DNA of 64,000 nucleotides, from positions 855,156-919,155 of the forward strand of contig NZ_AUFJ01000009.1 in assembly GCF_000426445.1 (NCBI RefSeq), in the 5' to 3' direction. The position numbers and the translations under genes are program-made. The notes beneath the pieces are model-generated. The model did no database searches and was not told the DNA's origin. It worked only from the letters and a program-made list of their open reading frames with translations. This stretch comes from Brevibacterium album DSM 18261 (GTDB lineage Bacteria; Actinomycetota; Actinomycetes; Actinomycetales; Brevibacteriaceae). Positions 1 to 9,900 of the stretch are shown piece after piece (position 1 is the stretch's first letter; each line of letters starts with the position of its first letter).

Positions 1-526
1 CGGTGGCCTGGATGAGGACCTCGGAAGCGCGGTCGGCTCCGTACTGCGCACCGGTGCCGCGCACCCGCATACCCAGCCAGATGGTGTCGAGGCTGACGTT
101 CTCCACCATCGGGATGGTGGTCGCGTCGTAGCTCTCCGCGGCCTCGGCGAGGCCCACATTGGCGGCTTCCTCGGGCAGGTTGGCATCGAGCGTGCGAATG
201 AGGGCGTGCTCCTCCAGCATCGCGTAATTGGAGAAGGCCACCTCCGCGTGGACGATGTCGCGGACGTCCCGGAGGCCGGGCTCATGGCTGTGCGGGTCCG
301 CGCCCGGCGGCACCAGGGTGGTGAGGTCGATGGACTCCCCACCCACGTGCTCGACGATGTCGCCGATCATCCCGGTGGTCGCGATGACGGGGAGCCCGTC
401 CTCGGCGCTCGGCTCCGCGCTCATGGGAGCGGCGCAGCCGGCGAGGAATGTGAGGGACACCGCCGCGGCGGTGGTCACCCGTGCGGGTGACCACCGCCGC
501 GTGCGGCCCGAGGCATCAGACCTCAT
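1..526 (-). CDS. Anchored-repeat-type metal ABC transporter substrate-binding lipoprotein (3' end off window)
   Basis: The N-terminal 175 residues are present and the gene continues past the left edge. A basic n-region is followed by a hydrophobic stretch and a lipobox (LAGC), so this is a membrane-anchored lipoprotein. The mature start contains PVIATTGMIGDIV and then GADPHSHEP, the segment carrying the first histidine metal ligand in ZnuA/TroA (cluster A-I) zinc/manganese binding proteins. The ATG overlaps the end of the upstream LPxTG gene by 11 bases (ATGAGGTCTGA), so the two are co-translated; the transporter ATPase and permease probably follow to the left. The pairing matches the TIGR03772/TIGR03773 'anchored repeat ABC' arrangement. 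Zinc is inferred from the family and from the upstream Zur-like box. Confidence 0.82.
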   Translation of the reverse strand, partial: MRSDASGRTRRWSPARVTTAAAVSLTFLAGCAAPMSAEPSAEDGLPVIATTGMIGDIVEHVGGESIDLTTLVPPGADPHSHEPGLRDVRDIVHAEVAFSNYAMLEEHALIRTLDANLPEEAANVGLAEAAESYDATTIPMVENVSLDTIWLGMRVRGTGAQYGADRASEVLIQAT

Positions 527-2918
527 CGAGGCCTTCCGTCACCCGGCGCCGGCGTGCGAACCAGAGGGCGAAGCCGCCCACCGCCAGGAGAGCCGCGCCC
601 ACGACACCGGCTGCGGTCATGCCGACCGCGCCCGTGCGCGGCAGGGCGCACCTGGGATCGTCGGCAGGCAGCTCACGCGGGCCGCTGCCGGAGCCGCCGG
701 TGGAGGAACCGCCGGAGCCGTTCTGCTCACCGGCCTGCTCCGTGGGCTGCGCCGAGGCGTCCTCACCGGCCTTCTCGTCACTGCCCTCGGCGTCGTCATC
801 GCCCTCGGGCTGGGCGAGCACATCGACGGTGCCGCCGGCGAAGACCTCGCCACCGGCCTGAGCTCCGCCGCCCACCTCGAAGTGGAGCGTGCCGCTGCCC
901 TGTTCCGTGCTGCCGTCGTTGAGCGTCACCGTGAACGTGATGTCCATGGTGTACTCACCGGCCTCGGTGAAGGTCCAGTAGCCGTGCTCGTGCGTCCGCA
1001 TGGGGATGTCATAGGAGTCTCCGGGCGACTGGAAGACGTGCTTGACGTCGCTGCCGCCGAATCCTCCGGCACCCACGAACACGTTCACCTTGCCCGGGCC
1101 GCTCATCGAGTCCAGCGTCATGGTCACGGCGCTCGCACCGTTGATCAGATCCGGGTCCTGGGTGTTCCAGCCCAGCCACGGAACGCCGGACTCCTGCACC
1201 TGCCCGATCGTGTAGACCTCGGTGCCCTCGGGGGCGACGAAATCGAATCCCGCGGGCAGCGGCTTCAGGGCGGTCTCGGTCAGCAGGAAGGTCACGTCCT
1301 CGGGTGCGCGCCAGGTGGGAGGCGCGTCCCGGTCGTCCTTGATCTGCGCACGGACGGCTCCATCGCGCAGACGCGGACCGAAGTCGAAGTGCCCGTCGTC
1401 CACCCGGACGCGCTCTCCCGGCTGAGCCTCGTCCCGCTCGCTGCCCTGGCCGTTGTCGCCGGAGCCGCCGCCCCCGCCGCTGCCGCCATTGCGGTCACCG
1501 GAGCCGGAGCCGCCGGACCCAGCGGGGCCTCCGCCGCCCGAGCCGCTGCCGTCAGGGGGCAGGCAGATGTAGTCCGCCGAGGAGTTGCCCTCGCCGCCGC
1601 TGCTGCTGCCTCCGCCGGAGTTCCCTCCGCCGGAGCCGCCGCCCATGCCGCCGCCATCGGCACCGCCCTTGGGCTCCTCGTCACCGGGAGCGTCAGAGTC
1701 GCCGCCTTCCACATTGATGGTGATGGGAGCGGACTCGATCGTCTGTCCGTCGTTGAGGCTGTAGACCGTCTTGACCTGCAGCTGATCGAACTCCGCGCTC
1801 TCGATCTCGAACTCGTAGGTGTCGCTGCCGGCATCCGTCGCGTTCCAGTCGCCGGCACCGTCGCCCTTCTTCAGGGTCTGCCAGCTGTAGTTCCCGCCGC
1901 TGGGAGCTTCACCGTCCCATGTGGCCTCGAGGCTGGCGGTGTCGCCGACTTCGTAGGAGTCCTCGACCCCGGCGATGGAGACCTCTGCTTCGTCACCGTC
2001 ACCGGGCTCAGAGGGATCGTCCGTGGGCCCCCGAGTGGGGTCCTCGCTCGGATCATCGGAGGGATCCTCGCTCGGATCACCCGAGGGGTCATCGCTGGGA
2101 TCGTCACTCGGGTCGTCGGACGGATCCGAGCCCGGGTTGAGCTCATCCTCGTACTGCTCTATGTCGTCACCCACCACGAAGGCGAACTCGCGCTCGTCCG
2201 TGGTCGTGCCGCCACCGGCCAGCGGAACTGAGACGTCGAAGACGAGACGGTAGAGACCCGGCTCGTTGAATGCCCAGTTGGCGTGGACGTGAGCGGCAGG
2301 CATCTCCTCATGACTCACGAACTCAGCGTCGGAGGAGGAGAAGACTCGGTCCACCCCGCTCCAGTCGTCCTGCCAGATCTCGACGTTTCCGCCCTCCGGC
2401 ACCACGGTCTTGGCCTGGTCGAGGGAGAAGGTAATGTCCCCGCTCACCTGGTCGCCGCGGATCGCCTCGGTGTTCCATCCCGCCCACAGAACACCCTGCT
2501 TCTGTCGCTGAGGCACGAGCCATTGCTCATGGCCGTGCTCCCGTACGAAATCGAGCTGCTCGGCGTCACTGAATTCGCCGCGGGCGCTGTCCGTGACATG
2601 GAAGACCATGTCGTCCGGGTCCTCCTGCACACCCATCGCCTCAGGCCAGTCGACCTTGGAGAACAGAGTCGCCTGATCGTCGTCCAGGCGCACGCTGACG
2701 GCATCGGTGTGCTCAGTGGCAGCGATCCGACGCTCACCCAGGTAGTTCCCGGGACTCTCGTTCGAACCCGGGCGCTCTGACGAAACCTGCTGCGAGCCCC
2801 CAGGCGGGGCACCCGATGGGCTCACTGCCGCCAGGGCGGCGTGTGGCATTGCTGTGAGAAGCACTGCCGCCGAAACTGCTGCGACTCCCGTGCGGAGTCG
2901 CCGCGAGATGGAACTCAT
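516..2918 (-). CDS. LPxTG-anchored surface protein with two choice-of-anchor M domains, ABC-transporter associated
   Basis: 800 residues. A signal peptide (about 1-30, cut near ALA-AV) is followed by a first choice-of-anchor M (TIGR03769-type) domain at about 60-255 with the signature HVHANWAF near 211. Then come an Asp/Pro/Ser repeat (about 259-296), an Ig-like segment (310-400), a Gly/Ser linker, a second anchor-M domain (about 510-700, HEHGYWTF near 644), and LPRTG near 763 with a hydrophobic helix and an Arg-rich tail. It should be covalently fixed to peptidoglycan by a class E-like sortase; no sortase gene is in the window. It is first gene of the operon with the metal-binding lipoprotein, so it may capture or present the metal ligand. 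The histidine signatures are compatible with metal binding but this is unproven. Confidence 0.85.
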   Translation of the reverse strand: MSSISRRLRTGVAAVSAAVLLTAMPHAALAAVSPSGAPPGGSQQVSSERPGSNESPGNYLGERRIAATEHTDAVSVRLDDDQATLFSKVDWPEAMGVQEDPDDMVFHVTDSARGEFSDAEQLDFVREHGHEQWLVPQRQKQGVLWAGWNTEAIRGDQVSGDITFSLDQAKTVVPEGGNVEIWQDDWSGVDRVFSSSDAEFVSHEEMPAAHVHANWAFNEPGLYRLVFDVSVPLAGGGTTTDEREFAFVVGDDIEQYEDELNPGSDPSDDPSDDPSDDPSGDPSEDPSDDPSEDPTRGPTDDPSEPGDGDEAEVSIAGVEDSYEVGDTASLEATWDGEAPSGGNYSWQTLKKGDGAGDWNATDAGSDTYEFEIESAEFDQLQVKTVYSLNDGQTIESAPITINVEGGDSDAPGDEEPKGGADGGGMGGGSGGGNSGGGSSSGGEGNSSADYICLPPDGSGSGGGGPAGSGGSGSGDRNGGSGGGGGSGDNGQGSERDEAQPGERVRVDDGHFDFGPRLRDGAVRAQIKDDRDAPPTWRAPEDVTFLLTETALKPLPAGFDFVAPEGTEVYTIGQVQESGVPWLGWNTQDPDLINGASAVTMTLDSMSGPGKVNVFVGAGGFGGSDVKHVFQSPGDSYDIPMRTHEHGYWTFTEAGEYTMDITFTVTLNDGSTEQGSGTLHFEVGGGAQAGGEVFAGGTVDVLAQPEGDDDAEGSDEKAGEDASAQPTEQAGEQNGSGGSSTGGSGSGPRELPADDPRCALPRTGAVGMTAAGVVGAALLAVGGFALWFARRRRVTEGLDEV

Positions 2919-2973
2919 CTGAATGTCCCACTTTCATCTGGTAGGCACGGTCCACCTGAGAGGTTATCATTAG

Positions 2974-2988
2974 TGATAGTCATTTTCA
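2974..2988. promoter_or_regulatory. Zur/Fur-type box (TGATAGTCATTTTCA)
   Basis: A 15-base 7-1-7 palindrome, 5 of 7 pairs symmetric, 56 bases before the minus-strand LPxTG gene. Its reverse complement TGAAAATGACTATCA resembles actinobacterial Zur operators. A second, oppositely phased inverted repeat (TATCATTAGTGATA, 2964-2977) overlaps it. Confidence 0.6.
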
Positions 2989-3139
2989 TGTAACGTGATG
3001 CACGTCAGCCTCGGCGTCACGCGGCTCGACGTCGCACAGCCGCCCCGGGAGCCCATGCGCCACTCATGCGAACGATTCATGCGCACTCGCGCACTTGACC
3101 CCCAATCACCGCCGGCTGTAAATTCACTGATTGTTGTAA

Positions 3140-3154
3140 TGATAACCATGATCA
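3140..3154. promoter_or_regulatory. Zur/Fur-type box (TGATAACCATGATCA)
   Basis: Inverted repeat lying 122 bases before the plus-strand surface protein at 3277; it agrees with the best box of the window (5712) at 12 of 15 positions. Together with the box at 2974 it gives each arm of the divergent promoter region 2919-3276 its own operator. The rest of that 358-base gap holds no convincing gene. Confidence 0.5.
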
Positions 3155-3276
3155 TTCGCTGTGCTGACAGCGTCTCCTTCAACACGGGGGGAGCCGCGAA
3201 GCCAGCACAGGCTTCAGGTCCAGACAGCGGATGACCGCTGCATCCCTCCCAAGCTCAAGAAGGAAAGGCATCGTCC

Positions 3277-5469
3277 ATGAGATTGCTGAGCAGACAGGGG
3301 ACAGCCGCACTTGCGGCCAGTGTCCTCGCGATCGGCAGCGCGCTTGCCGCACCCACCATCGCCTCGGCGGCGGATCATGAGGTCCTTAACGACCCCGTCG
3401 TCTTCGGCGAAGGCCACGTAGACGCATTCAACATGCTGCTGAATGACGACGGCTCCGTCGAGCTCGCGCTCAGGGAGGACGTCACCGGCCAGCACGTGCT
3501 TCACTCACCCGAGTCAGTGGATCTCGTAGTGAAGGAGACAGCGCAGCAAGCGTTCTCGGCCTCGGACCGCGTACCCGAAGAGCTTCAGGGACAAGAGGTC
3601 TACCACCTCCCAGAGCGGAACACCGGGACACTCATCTGGCCCGGATGGGACACCATGTCCCTCACCCCCGAGTTCGGCGGACAGGTTGCGACAGAGTTCA
3701 AGATCACCGCATTCACCGGCCCGGGCGACGCCTGGGTCTGGGCAGGAATCGACGACAGTCATCTCACCAGCGGTGGCCACAAGCTCGCAGTCGGAGAGGC
3801 GATCTCCCAGCCGTTCCCCTCTCACACTCACAGCAACTGGGCGTTCAGCGAGCCCGGAGCCTACGAGTTCACAGTCGAAGCCGAGGTGAGCGGCAACGGC
3901 AACACCGCCTCGAGCGCACCACAGAACTACCGCTTCGTCGTCGACCCGGAGCTCTCGATCAGCGGTCTCGCAGACCACTACCAGTCGGGTGAGGCAATCG
4001 AGCTGTCCGCCGAGAGCGACCCGGGCCTCGAGGGCGGAAGCTACGAGTGGTTCGTCCAGCGCGAGGGAGATGCAGAGCCGGAGCCGATCGAAGGCCAGGA
4101 CGGATCACAGCTCAGCCTGGAGGCCGACGACTCCCTCAACGGCGCCCAGATCACCGCAGAGTTCCGCGGCGACGGCGGACAGATCAACCCTGGCGTGATC
4201 GCCTCCGCACAGACTGACACCATCACGATCGACGACCACGGCGATGAGCCTGCACCCGAGCACTCGCTGAGCATCGAGGGCATGCACGAGCACTACCACC
4301 AGGGTTCCGACATCACCCTCGATGCGGTCGCCGATCCCGAGCTGGAGAACGGCAGCTACGAGTGGTTCGTACAGCGCCGGGATCAGGACGAGCCGGTTCA
4401 GGTCGAAGACCTCGACGAGGCCCAGTTCATCCAGACCGCAGAGCAGGCCCTTGACGATGCGCAGGTGAGCGCCAATCTGGTGGATGACGGCGGCGAGGTG
4501 CTCGCCTCCGCCGATGCCGTTACCATCGATGTGGACGACCACGGCGCACCTCCGCACCAGGAGGTGACGGTCAAGGGCACCCAGGAGCACTACCACACGG
4601 GCGACACCGCCACCCTCACTGCCACGGTTGACCCCTCCTCCGTACTGAACCGCTACGAATGGCAGGTACAGCCCGCAGGCGAGTCCCAGTGGACCGCAGT
4701 CGAGGGTGAGAACGGCTCCGACTACTCCTTCGACGTGGGCGAAGACCTGAACGGCGCCCAGGTGCGGGCAGTCCTCACCTACGACGACGGCGAGGAGTAC
4801 GTCGCCTCCGAGCCGATCGAGATCCAGATCGACGATCACGACCAGGAGCCGACCCCGCCCGAGACCGAACTCACGATCGAGGGCCTGGAGAGCGAGTATC
4901 AGGTGGGCGATGTCGCATCGCTGACTGCAGTTCAGGACCCGCAGACGGACGAGGACCACTGGCACTGGTTCATCCAGCGTGAGGGCGATGACGGCTACTC
5001 GGTGATCGACGGCGCACTGACCGATACTCTCGAGCACACGATCGCAGAAGGCGATGACGGTGCGCAGATCATCGCACGCCTCTACGACCACGACCACGCC
5101 CTCATCGCCGAGTCCGAGGCTGCAACCCTCAACGTCGCTGGCGATTCGACCCCGCCTGAGGACGATGACGACGATGAGGGCCGCGACGACGACAACGGCG
5201 GTGACGACGGAAACCGCGATGATGATCAGGGCCGTGACGACGACAACGGCAACGGCGGCTCCGACGATGACAACGGGAACGGCGGCTCCGACGACGGCCG
5301 TGACGACGACAACGGCAACGGCGGCTCCGACGATGGGAAGGGTGACGGCGACAAGCTGCCCCGCACCGGCGCAGAGATGACTTCTGCAGCCGCCGCGGCC
5401 GGCCTGCTCCTGGCCATCGGCACCGGTGCCGTGCTCCTGGCACGCCGCAGGGCAACCGCCGCGGAATGA
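3277..5469 (+). CDS. LPxTG-anchored surface protein: one choice-of-anchor M domain plus four Ig-like repeats
   Basis: 730 residues. ATG preceded by AAGGAAAGG. Signal peptide (about 1-31), anchor-M domain (about 32-222) with signature HTHSNWAF near 184, then four homologous Ig-like repeats of roughly 100 residues (starting near 226, 329, 428 and 530), each with a G-x2-x2-Y-x2-G opening and a Y/H-x-W core. The linkers between them are acidic and histidine-containing (DDHGDEPAPEH, DDHGAPPHQ, DDHDQEP). An Asp/Asn/Gly stalk (about 630-690) leads to LPRTG near 694, a hydrophobic helix and ARRR. Probably a wall-anchored extracellular ligand-binding protein expressed with the divergent ABC operon under the Zur-like box. 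The His/Asp linkers could bind divalent metal; that is inference. Confidence 0.85.
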   Translation: MRLLSRQGTAALAASVLAIGSALAAPTIASAADHEVLNDPVVFGEGHVDAFNMLLNDDGSVELALREDVTGQHVLHSPESVDLVVKETAQQAFSASDRVPEELQGQEVYHLPERNTGTLIWPGWDTMSLTPEFGGQVATEFKITAFTGPGDAWVWAGIDDSHLTSGGHKLAVGEAISQPFPSHTHSNWAFSEPGAYEFTVEAEVSGNGNTASSAPQNYRFVVDPELSISGLADHYQSGEAIELSAESDPGLEGGSYEWFVQREGDAEPEPIEGQDGSQLSLEADDSLNGAQITAEFRGDGGQINPGVIASAQTDTITIDDHGDEPAPEHSLSIEGMHEHYHQGSDITLDAVADPELENGSYEWFVQRRDQDEPVQVEDLDEAQFIQTAEQALDDAQVSANLVDDGGEVLASADAVTIDVDDHGAPPHQEVTVKGTQEHYHTGDTATLTATVDPSSVLNRYEWQVQPAGESQWTAVEGENGSDYSFDVGEDLNGAQVRAVLTYDDGEEYVASEPIEIQIDDHDQEPTPPETELTIEGLESEYQVGDVASLTAVQDPQTDEDHWHWFIQREGDDGYSVIDGALTDTLEHTIAEGDDGAQIIARLYDHDHALIAESEAATLNVAGDSTPPEDDDDDEGRDDDNGGDDGNRDDDQGRDDDNGNGGSDDDNGNGGSDDGRDDDNGNGGSDDGKGDGDKLPRTGAEMTSAAAAAGLLLAIGTGAVLLARRRATAAE

Positions 5470-5515
5470 TCCCACGATAATAGGGCGCCCCAACTGGTGA
5501 CCCCTGCCCCTCACA

Positions 5516-5557
5516 ACTGAGGCCTCTTGCACTCCTCCGAGCGCAAGGGGCCTCAGT
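5516..5557 (+). terminator. Intrinsic terminator hairpin
   Basis: ACTGAGGCC-t-CTTGC pairs with GCAAG-g-GGCCTCAGT around a 12-base loop, 47 bases after the surface-protein stop. Confidence 0.7.
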
Positions 5558-5711
5558 GCTGTGCGCGACATGCGGATCCACCACACTCCACCGAACCCGC
5601 CTGCCACACCTCAGCACACGGCACCAGGCCCACCGCGCCTCAGACAGTTTCATCCTCGGCACCCAGATTGACGTTCGCTGAGAACTCGGTTAGCGTGAGC
5701 ATTGCGTCTAG

Positions 5712-5726
5712 TGATAATCACTATCA
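5712..5726. promoter_or_regulatory. Zur/Fur-type box (TGATAATCACTATCA), best copy in window
   Basis: Six of seven position pairs are symmetric. A GATAAT -10-like hexamer (5713-5718) lies inside the box, as expected for repression by promoter occlusion. It stands 36 bases before the His/Cys-rich small gene at 5762. Confidence 0.68.
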
Positions 5727-5761
5727 ATACTTTGAGTCGGGTGGATTGGAGGGGCACGCGA

Positions 5762-6040
5762 ATGACTGAGGCCTCGGGCATGTCCCATGCGCACCTCCAC
5801 GCCGACACGGAGCACCTGCACGACCGCAGTCACCTCGCCACCGGCGGCGTACTGCGGTGCGGCTGCGGCCCCGAGTCGCTCAGCGCCGTAGACGTGCTCC
5901 CTGAAAAGCTCGTATGCGACTTCCAGAACTGGATGCCGCACCGGCACCAGGTCCACGGCTTCGTCCGGACTCGCTTCAGCTATGACACCCGAACTCCCCG
6001 CACGTTCCAGCGATCGGAGTGCCCTGACTCCAGCGCGTGA
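5762..6040 (+). CDS. Small His/Cys-rich protein of unknown function, behind Zur-like box
   Basis: 92 residues, no family recognised. A strong Shine-Dalgarno (GGAGGGG, about 8 bases upstream) and the Zur-like box at 5712 support it as a real gene. There is no signal peptide or membrane helix, so it is probably cytoplasmic. Residues 9-24 carry six histidines (HAHLH, HLHDRSH), followed by a CGC triad (about 33-36), single cysteines near 52 and 88, and HRHQVH near 60-65: a composition suited to zinc binding. It precedes a secreted anchor-M protein, probably in one transcript. Possible roles are zinc buffering or metallochaperone. An antisense frame over the same bases lacks a ribosome site. Confidence 0.6.
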   Translation: MTEASGMSHAHLHADTEHLHDRSHLATGGVLRCGCGPESLSAVDVLPEKLVCDFQNWMPHRHQVHGFVRTRFSYDTRTPRTFQRSECPDSSA

Positions 6041-6190
6041 GACCACGTGGTCGCCGGAACGTGCGCATGCACTGCTCGCGTGCCCAGGAAACACCTCCGC
6101 GGTGCCGCAGAACGCGCTGTGATGCCGCGGCAAGCAGTGCCGAAGGCTCATCACTCTTCAAGCAGCACAGACAGAGATGGGAATAGGATC

Positions 6191-6823
6191 ATGCACACGA
6201 AGAACGCACATCGCGCCCTCGGCGGCACAGCCGCCCTCGGACTCGCCGTCGTCGGCCTGAGCTTCAGCTCCACGGCCGCAAACGCGCAGACCGAGGTCAT
6301 CATCGACTCCGGCCACATCGACATCGTCGGCATCGACGAGCCGGGGGAGATCGGCTCGATCTTCGGCGATGACGGCGGCTACATCAGCTGGGACGACATC
6401 GGCAGTGACAAGTACGTGCTGGAGTACGACGTCAACCGGGCCGGTGTCTCATGCTCGGCAGGCGTCTACACCGCGAGCGCAGCCAACATCGGAGGCACGA
6501 ACCCGTGGGCAGGCTTCAGCGATCACACGGGGAGCACCTACAGCATCACGATGTCCAAGGTCGGGGGCACTGCCAACACCGGCGATGTCACCTTCACCGA
6601 GAGCGTCAGCAATGTGACCGTCCTCGACACTTCCGTGCCACTGGAATGGGATCTCTCAGCGTATGCCCACACTCATGGAGCGTGGACGTTCGACTCGGGC
6701 ACCGGCGATTGCAGCGCTCCGGACCAGCCTGCCCACTACGACTTCGACCTGGAGTTCGACGTGGACGAGCTCGGTGGTTCGAACGATGACGATCACACGT
6801 TCACCTTCCGGGTCGTCCGATAA
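6191..6823 (+). CDS. Secreted single choice-of-anchor M domain protein
   Basis: 210 residues. The start at 6191 is chosen because it begins a clean signal peptide (basic MHTKNAHRA, hydrophobic core, ANAQ cut near 30). The remaining chain is one anchor-M domain beginning VIIDSGHIDIVG with the HTHGAWTF signature near 160; two cysteines are present. There is no LPxTG motif or C-terminal helix, so it is released, or held by protein contacts, unlike the three wall-anchored relatives in this locus. It follows the His/Cys-rich small gene by 150 bases and is closed by a strong terminator. It could act as a diffusible ligand carrier for the anchored proteins (inference). Confidence 0.78.
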   Translation: MHTKNAHRALGGTAALGLAVVGLSFSSTAANAQTEVIIDSGHIDIVGIDEPGEIGSIFGDDGGYISWDDIGSDKYVLEYDVNRAGVSCSAGVYTASAANIGGTNPWAGFSDHTGSTYSITMSKVGGTANTGDVTFTESVSNVTVLDTSVPLEWDLSAYAHTHGAWTFDSGTGDCSAPDQPAHYDFDLEFDVDELGGSNDDDHTFTFRVVR

Positions 6824-6843
6824 GACCCGGTGACCAACCGTCT

Positions 6844-6874
6844 GTGGGGCGGCCGCCGCAAGCGGCCGCCCCAC
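6844..6874 (+). terminator. Intrinsic terminator hairpin
   Basis: GTGGGGCGGCCGC-cgcaa-GCGGCCGCCCCAC, a perfect 13-base-pair stem, 20 bases after the secreted anchor-M gene. Confidence 0.85.
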
Positions 6875-6908
6875 TGGCGCGCACACTCCTTTCACCTTCT
6901 ACCGAGGA

Positions 6909-9900
6909 TTGGGACTGAGACGATTGAACAGACGGACCGGCGCGACGACGGGCGCGCATCATCGATCACCCGCTCGCATCGCCGCCCGCTTGCGCAGCGC
7001 CCTTTCCCTGGGAGCGCTCAGCGCACTCCTCGGCGGCGGAATGCTGACCGCAGCACCAGCGGCAGCAGACACCGTGCAGGAAGGCCCGAGTGTCTACTAC
7101 CACGCGGCGCTCCCGTCCGGTGAGTGGCAAGTGACGTCTGCAAGGAGCGCAAACGGCTTAAGTAACCGTGGCATTCAGCTTCGCGTCGGCTCTCAGGACG
7201 TCGATGCCATCCCGGAAAGCGAAGAGCATGCCTGGCTGGGACCCGCCGGTGAGCTGCGCTGGCGCACCTCGAACTACGAGTATGATCCTGACGCCGCGGA
7301 CCGCACGATAACCAGCATTTCCACACGTACGGTTCGCAGCAACCACCTCTCCGAAGAGAACCAGAACATTCGCTTCTCGCTGTCGAACATCACGGCGCCC
7401 GGGACCTTCGCGCTCTATGAGGCGGTGCCGCCCGCAGACGGCACTGCCGGCGAACCCGGCGAATTGTTCCGCTGGGGCACCGGCACGCAGCGCGACGGCT
7501 CCCCACAGACCAGCGAACAGAGTCATGACCTCGAACCCAGGCTCAGGCCCCTGGGCGAGGCATCCTTCGGCGCCTCGGGCATGTACTGTTTTGACCTGAC
7601 AGCCGAGGCGACGCTCGCCGACGACACCCCAGTCACCGACACGGAGACCATGCGGATCGCAGTGGGCGATGAGGTCGCTGCCGATGCCGCCTGCGGCACG
7701 GCGACCAATGAGACTCCGAAGATCCCGGAAGCGCCTGATACCCCCGACGCACCCGCGGCACCCGCTGCAACCGTCGAAGGTGACGGGGTCGCAGTGAGCT
7801 GGGAAGCTCCCGACAATGACGGCGGCAGCCCGATCACCGGATACTCTGTGACACTCAGCGACCAGAACCGTGGGACCTTCACAGAAGAGGTCGACGGAGA
7901 GACAAAGCACGCTGCGTTCGAGGACGTACCCGCTGGTCATTACCGGGCGCGCGTGATCGCGAAGAACGACAACGGCGAATCCGAACCTTCGCCCTGGTCC
8001 GAAGAAGTGGCTGTGGGCGAACCGATCCGGGTGATCGACGACGGTCACATCGATGCCATTGCCCCCCAGTTGGACACAGATGAGGCCACTGGAGAACTCT
8101 CGCTCGCGCTGCGTGCACACCACGATAGCTTCGACTGGCTCGACTGGGACCAGTTCGTGCTGTACTCAGACAATGTGATTCAGAAGACGCTGCCCGAAGA
8201 GTTCACTCCCGACAGCGATTGGTCCTTCATCGGCGAACCCGGACAGACCATCTGGGAAAGCCCCTACGGTCGCATTCCCTCCGCCCCCTGGGTGGGATTG
8301 AGCACTGAGGACACCAGCATCCGGGAGAACCTGGACAGGGGCCAGCGCATCGATGTGCGCATCGAGGGAGTCACCGGGCACGGGGGCGGACCCGCTCCCG
8401 GCGAGTTCGCCCTCGACAATGTCCGATCGGCCAGATCGGGCTCGGATCGCAACGGTGTCGGTCTCATCGGTGCCACCAAAGAGGGTTTGCCCAGCGCCTA
8501 CCAGACATCGCCGGGCAACCATGAGCACTATTCCTGGGACTTCACTCAGCCCGGCGTCTACTGTCTCGCAGTGGCCATTGAAACGGAGGTGAACGGCGAA
8601 CGGCAGACGGCCCGCGAGCAGCTCACCCACGTCGTGGGCGAGACAGTGGACCCCGCCACAGTCACACCGTGCGGCACCAAGGCGGAATACCCCGAAGTCG
8701 GAACTCCTCAGAGCGTGGATCCGCAGAGTCCCGGCGAAGATCCCTTCGCATTCGAGGGCGGATTCGGCAATGTGGCGCTCGAACTGGAGGACGGGACTCT
8801 CACGTCCACGCTGCTCCACAACGACAGCTACCGCAACACTCTGCCTGAACATCACTCACTGGAGGACGTGGTGTTCCGCGCCGAACAGCTCGGCAATGAG
8901 GAGGACTACGTCTTCGGACGACCGAGCTTCCTATCCGATCTGGACCGGGACAGTGCTCCGTACCTCAGCTGGAGCGCCTTCGGCGCAGCGAAGGACCAGC
9001 TGGACGGGGACATCGCCTGGACCGTAGACGGCGTGCGCGGTCCCGGCGAGCTCCAGGTTGCAGAATCCATGAAGGGTGTTCGCGAAACCGTGCTCGATAC
9101 GAGTGAAGGCGGCGACACGCAGACAAGCATCTGGCCCGGGGCTGAGATGCTCGACACCCGCTGGGCGGTCACCCACCCGGGCAAGTACTGCATCGACATG
9201 AGCTGGACGGCGCGGACTAAGGATCATGGTGAGGTCAGCACCTCGCAGACGATCACGGTCGTAGCCGATGGCGAAGGCTTCGAGCACGATGCCGAGACTC
9301 TCACGCGGACCTGTGCGGATGAGGATGGCCCGTCGGAAGAGCCGAGCGAAGAGCCGTCCGAGGAGCCGACTGGCGAGCCGAGCGAGGATCCTTCGGGTGA
9401 CCCTTCCGAGGAGCCGACCGGTGAGCCGAGCGAGGATCCTTCGGGTGACCCTTCCGAGGAGCCGACCGGTGAGCCGAGCGAAGATCCCTCGGACCGTCCT
9501 TCCGAGGAGCCGAGTGACGACGCCCCAGCTGAGCCCGCTCTGAGCATCAGTCCCGAGGAGATCGGCATCACCGAATTCCTCGACCAGGAGCAGGGCGTGA
9601 CGCTGTCCGTCAGCGGGCTCGAACCCGGCTCTCCGGTTGAGTTCGACATCGCCCCGGCCTCGGACCAGGAGGTCGAGCCCAGCACTCTGCCGGGCGAGGC
9701 CAACGAGGATGGCATTGCCTCCGCAGTGGTCTACGGCATCAGCGCAGCCGACGCCGAGAACTATCTGGGCGAGTACACCGTCGACGCCACCATCGACGAC
9801 ACCGAAGGCACCGCAGCCCAGGCCGCAGCCAACGACCTGAGCGGCTCCTTCACTGTTGTCGCCGACGGAGTCGCCCCCGACGGAGACGCCCCCGACGGCG

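Noticed and set aside
228..2231. 667-codon plus-strand open frame over the first LPxTG gene
   Set aside because: Shadow frame: signal peptide, domains and LPRTG are all on the minus strand.
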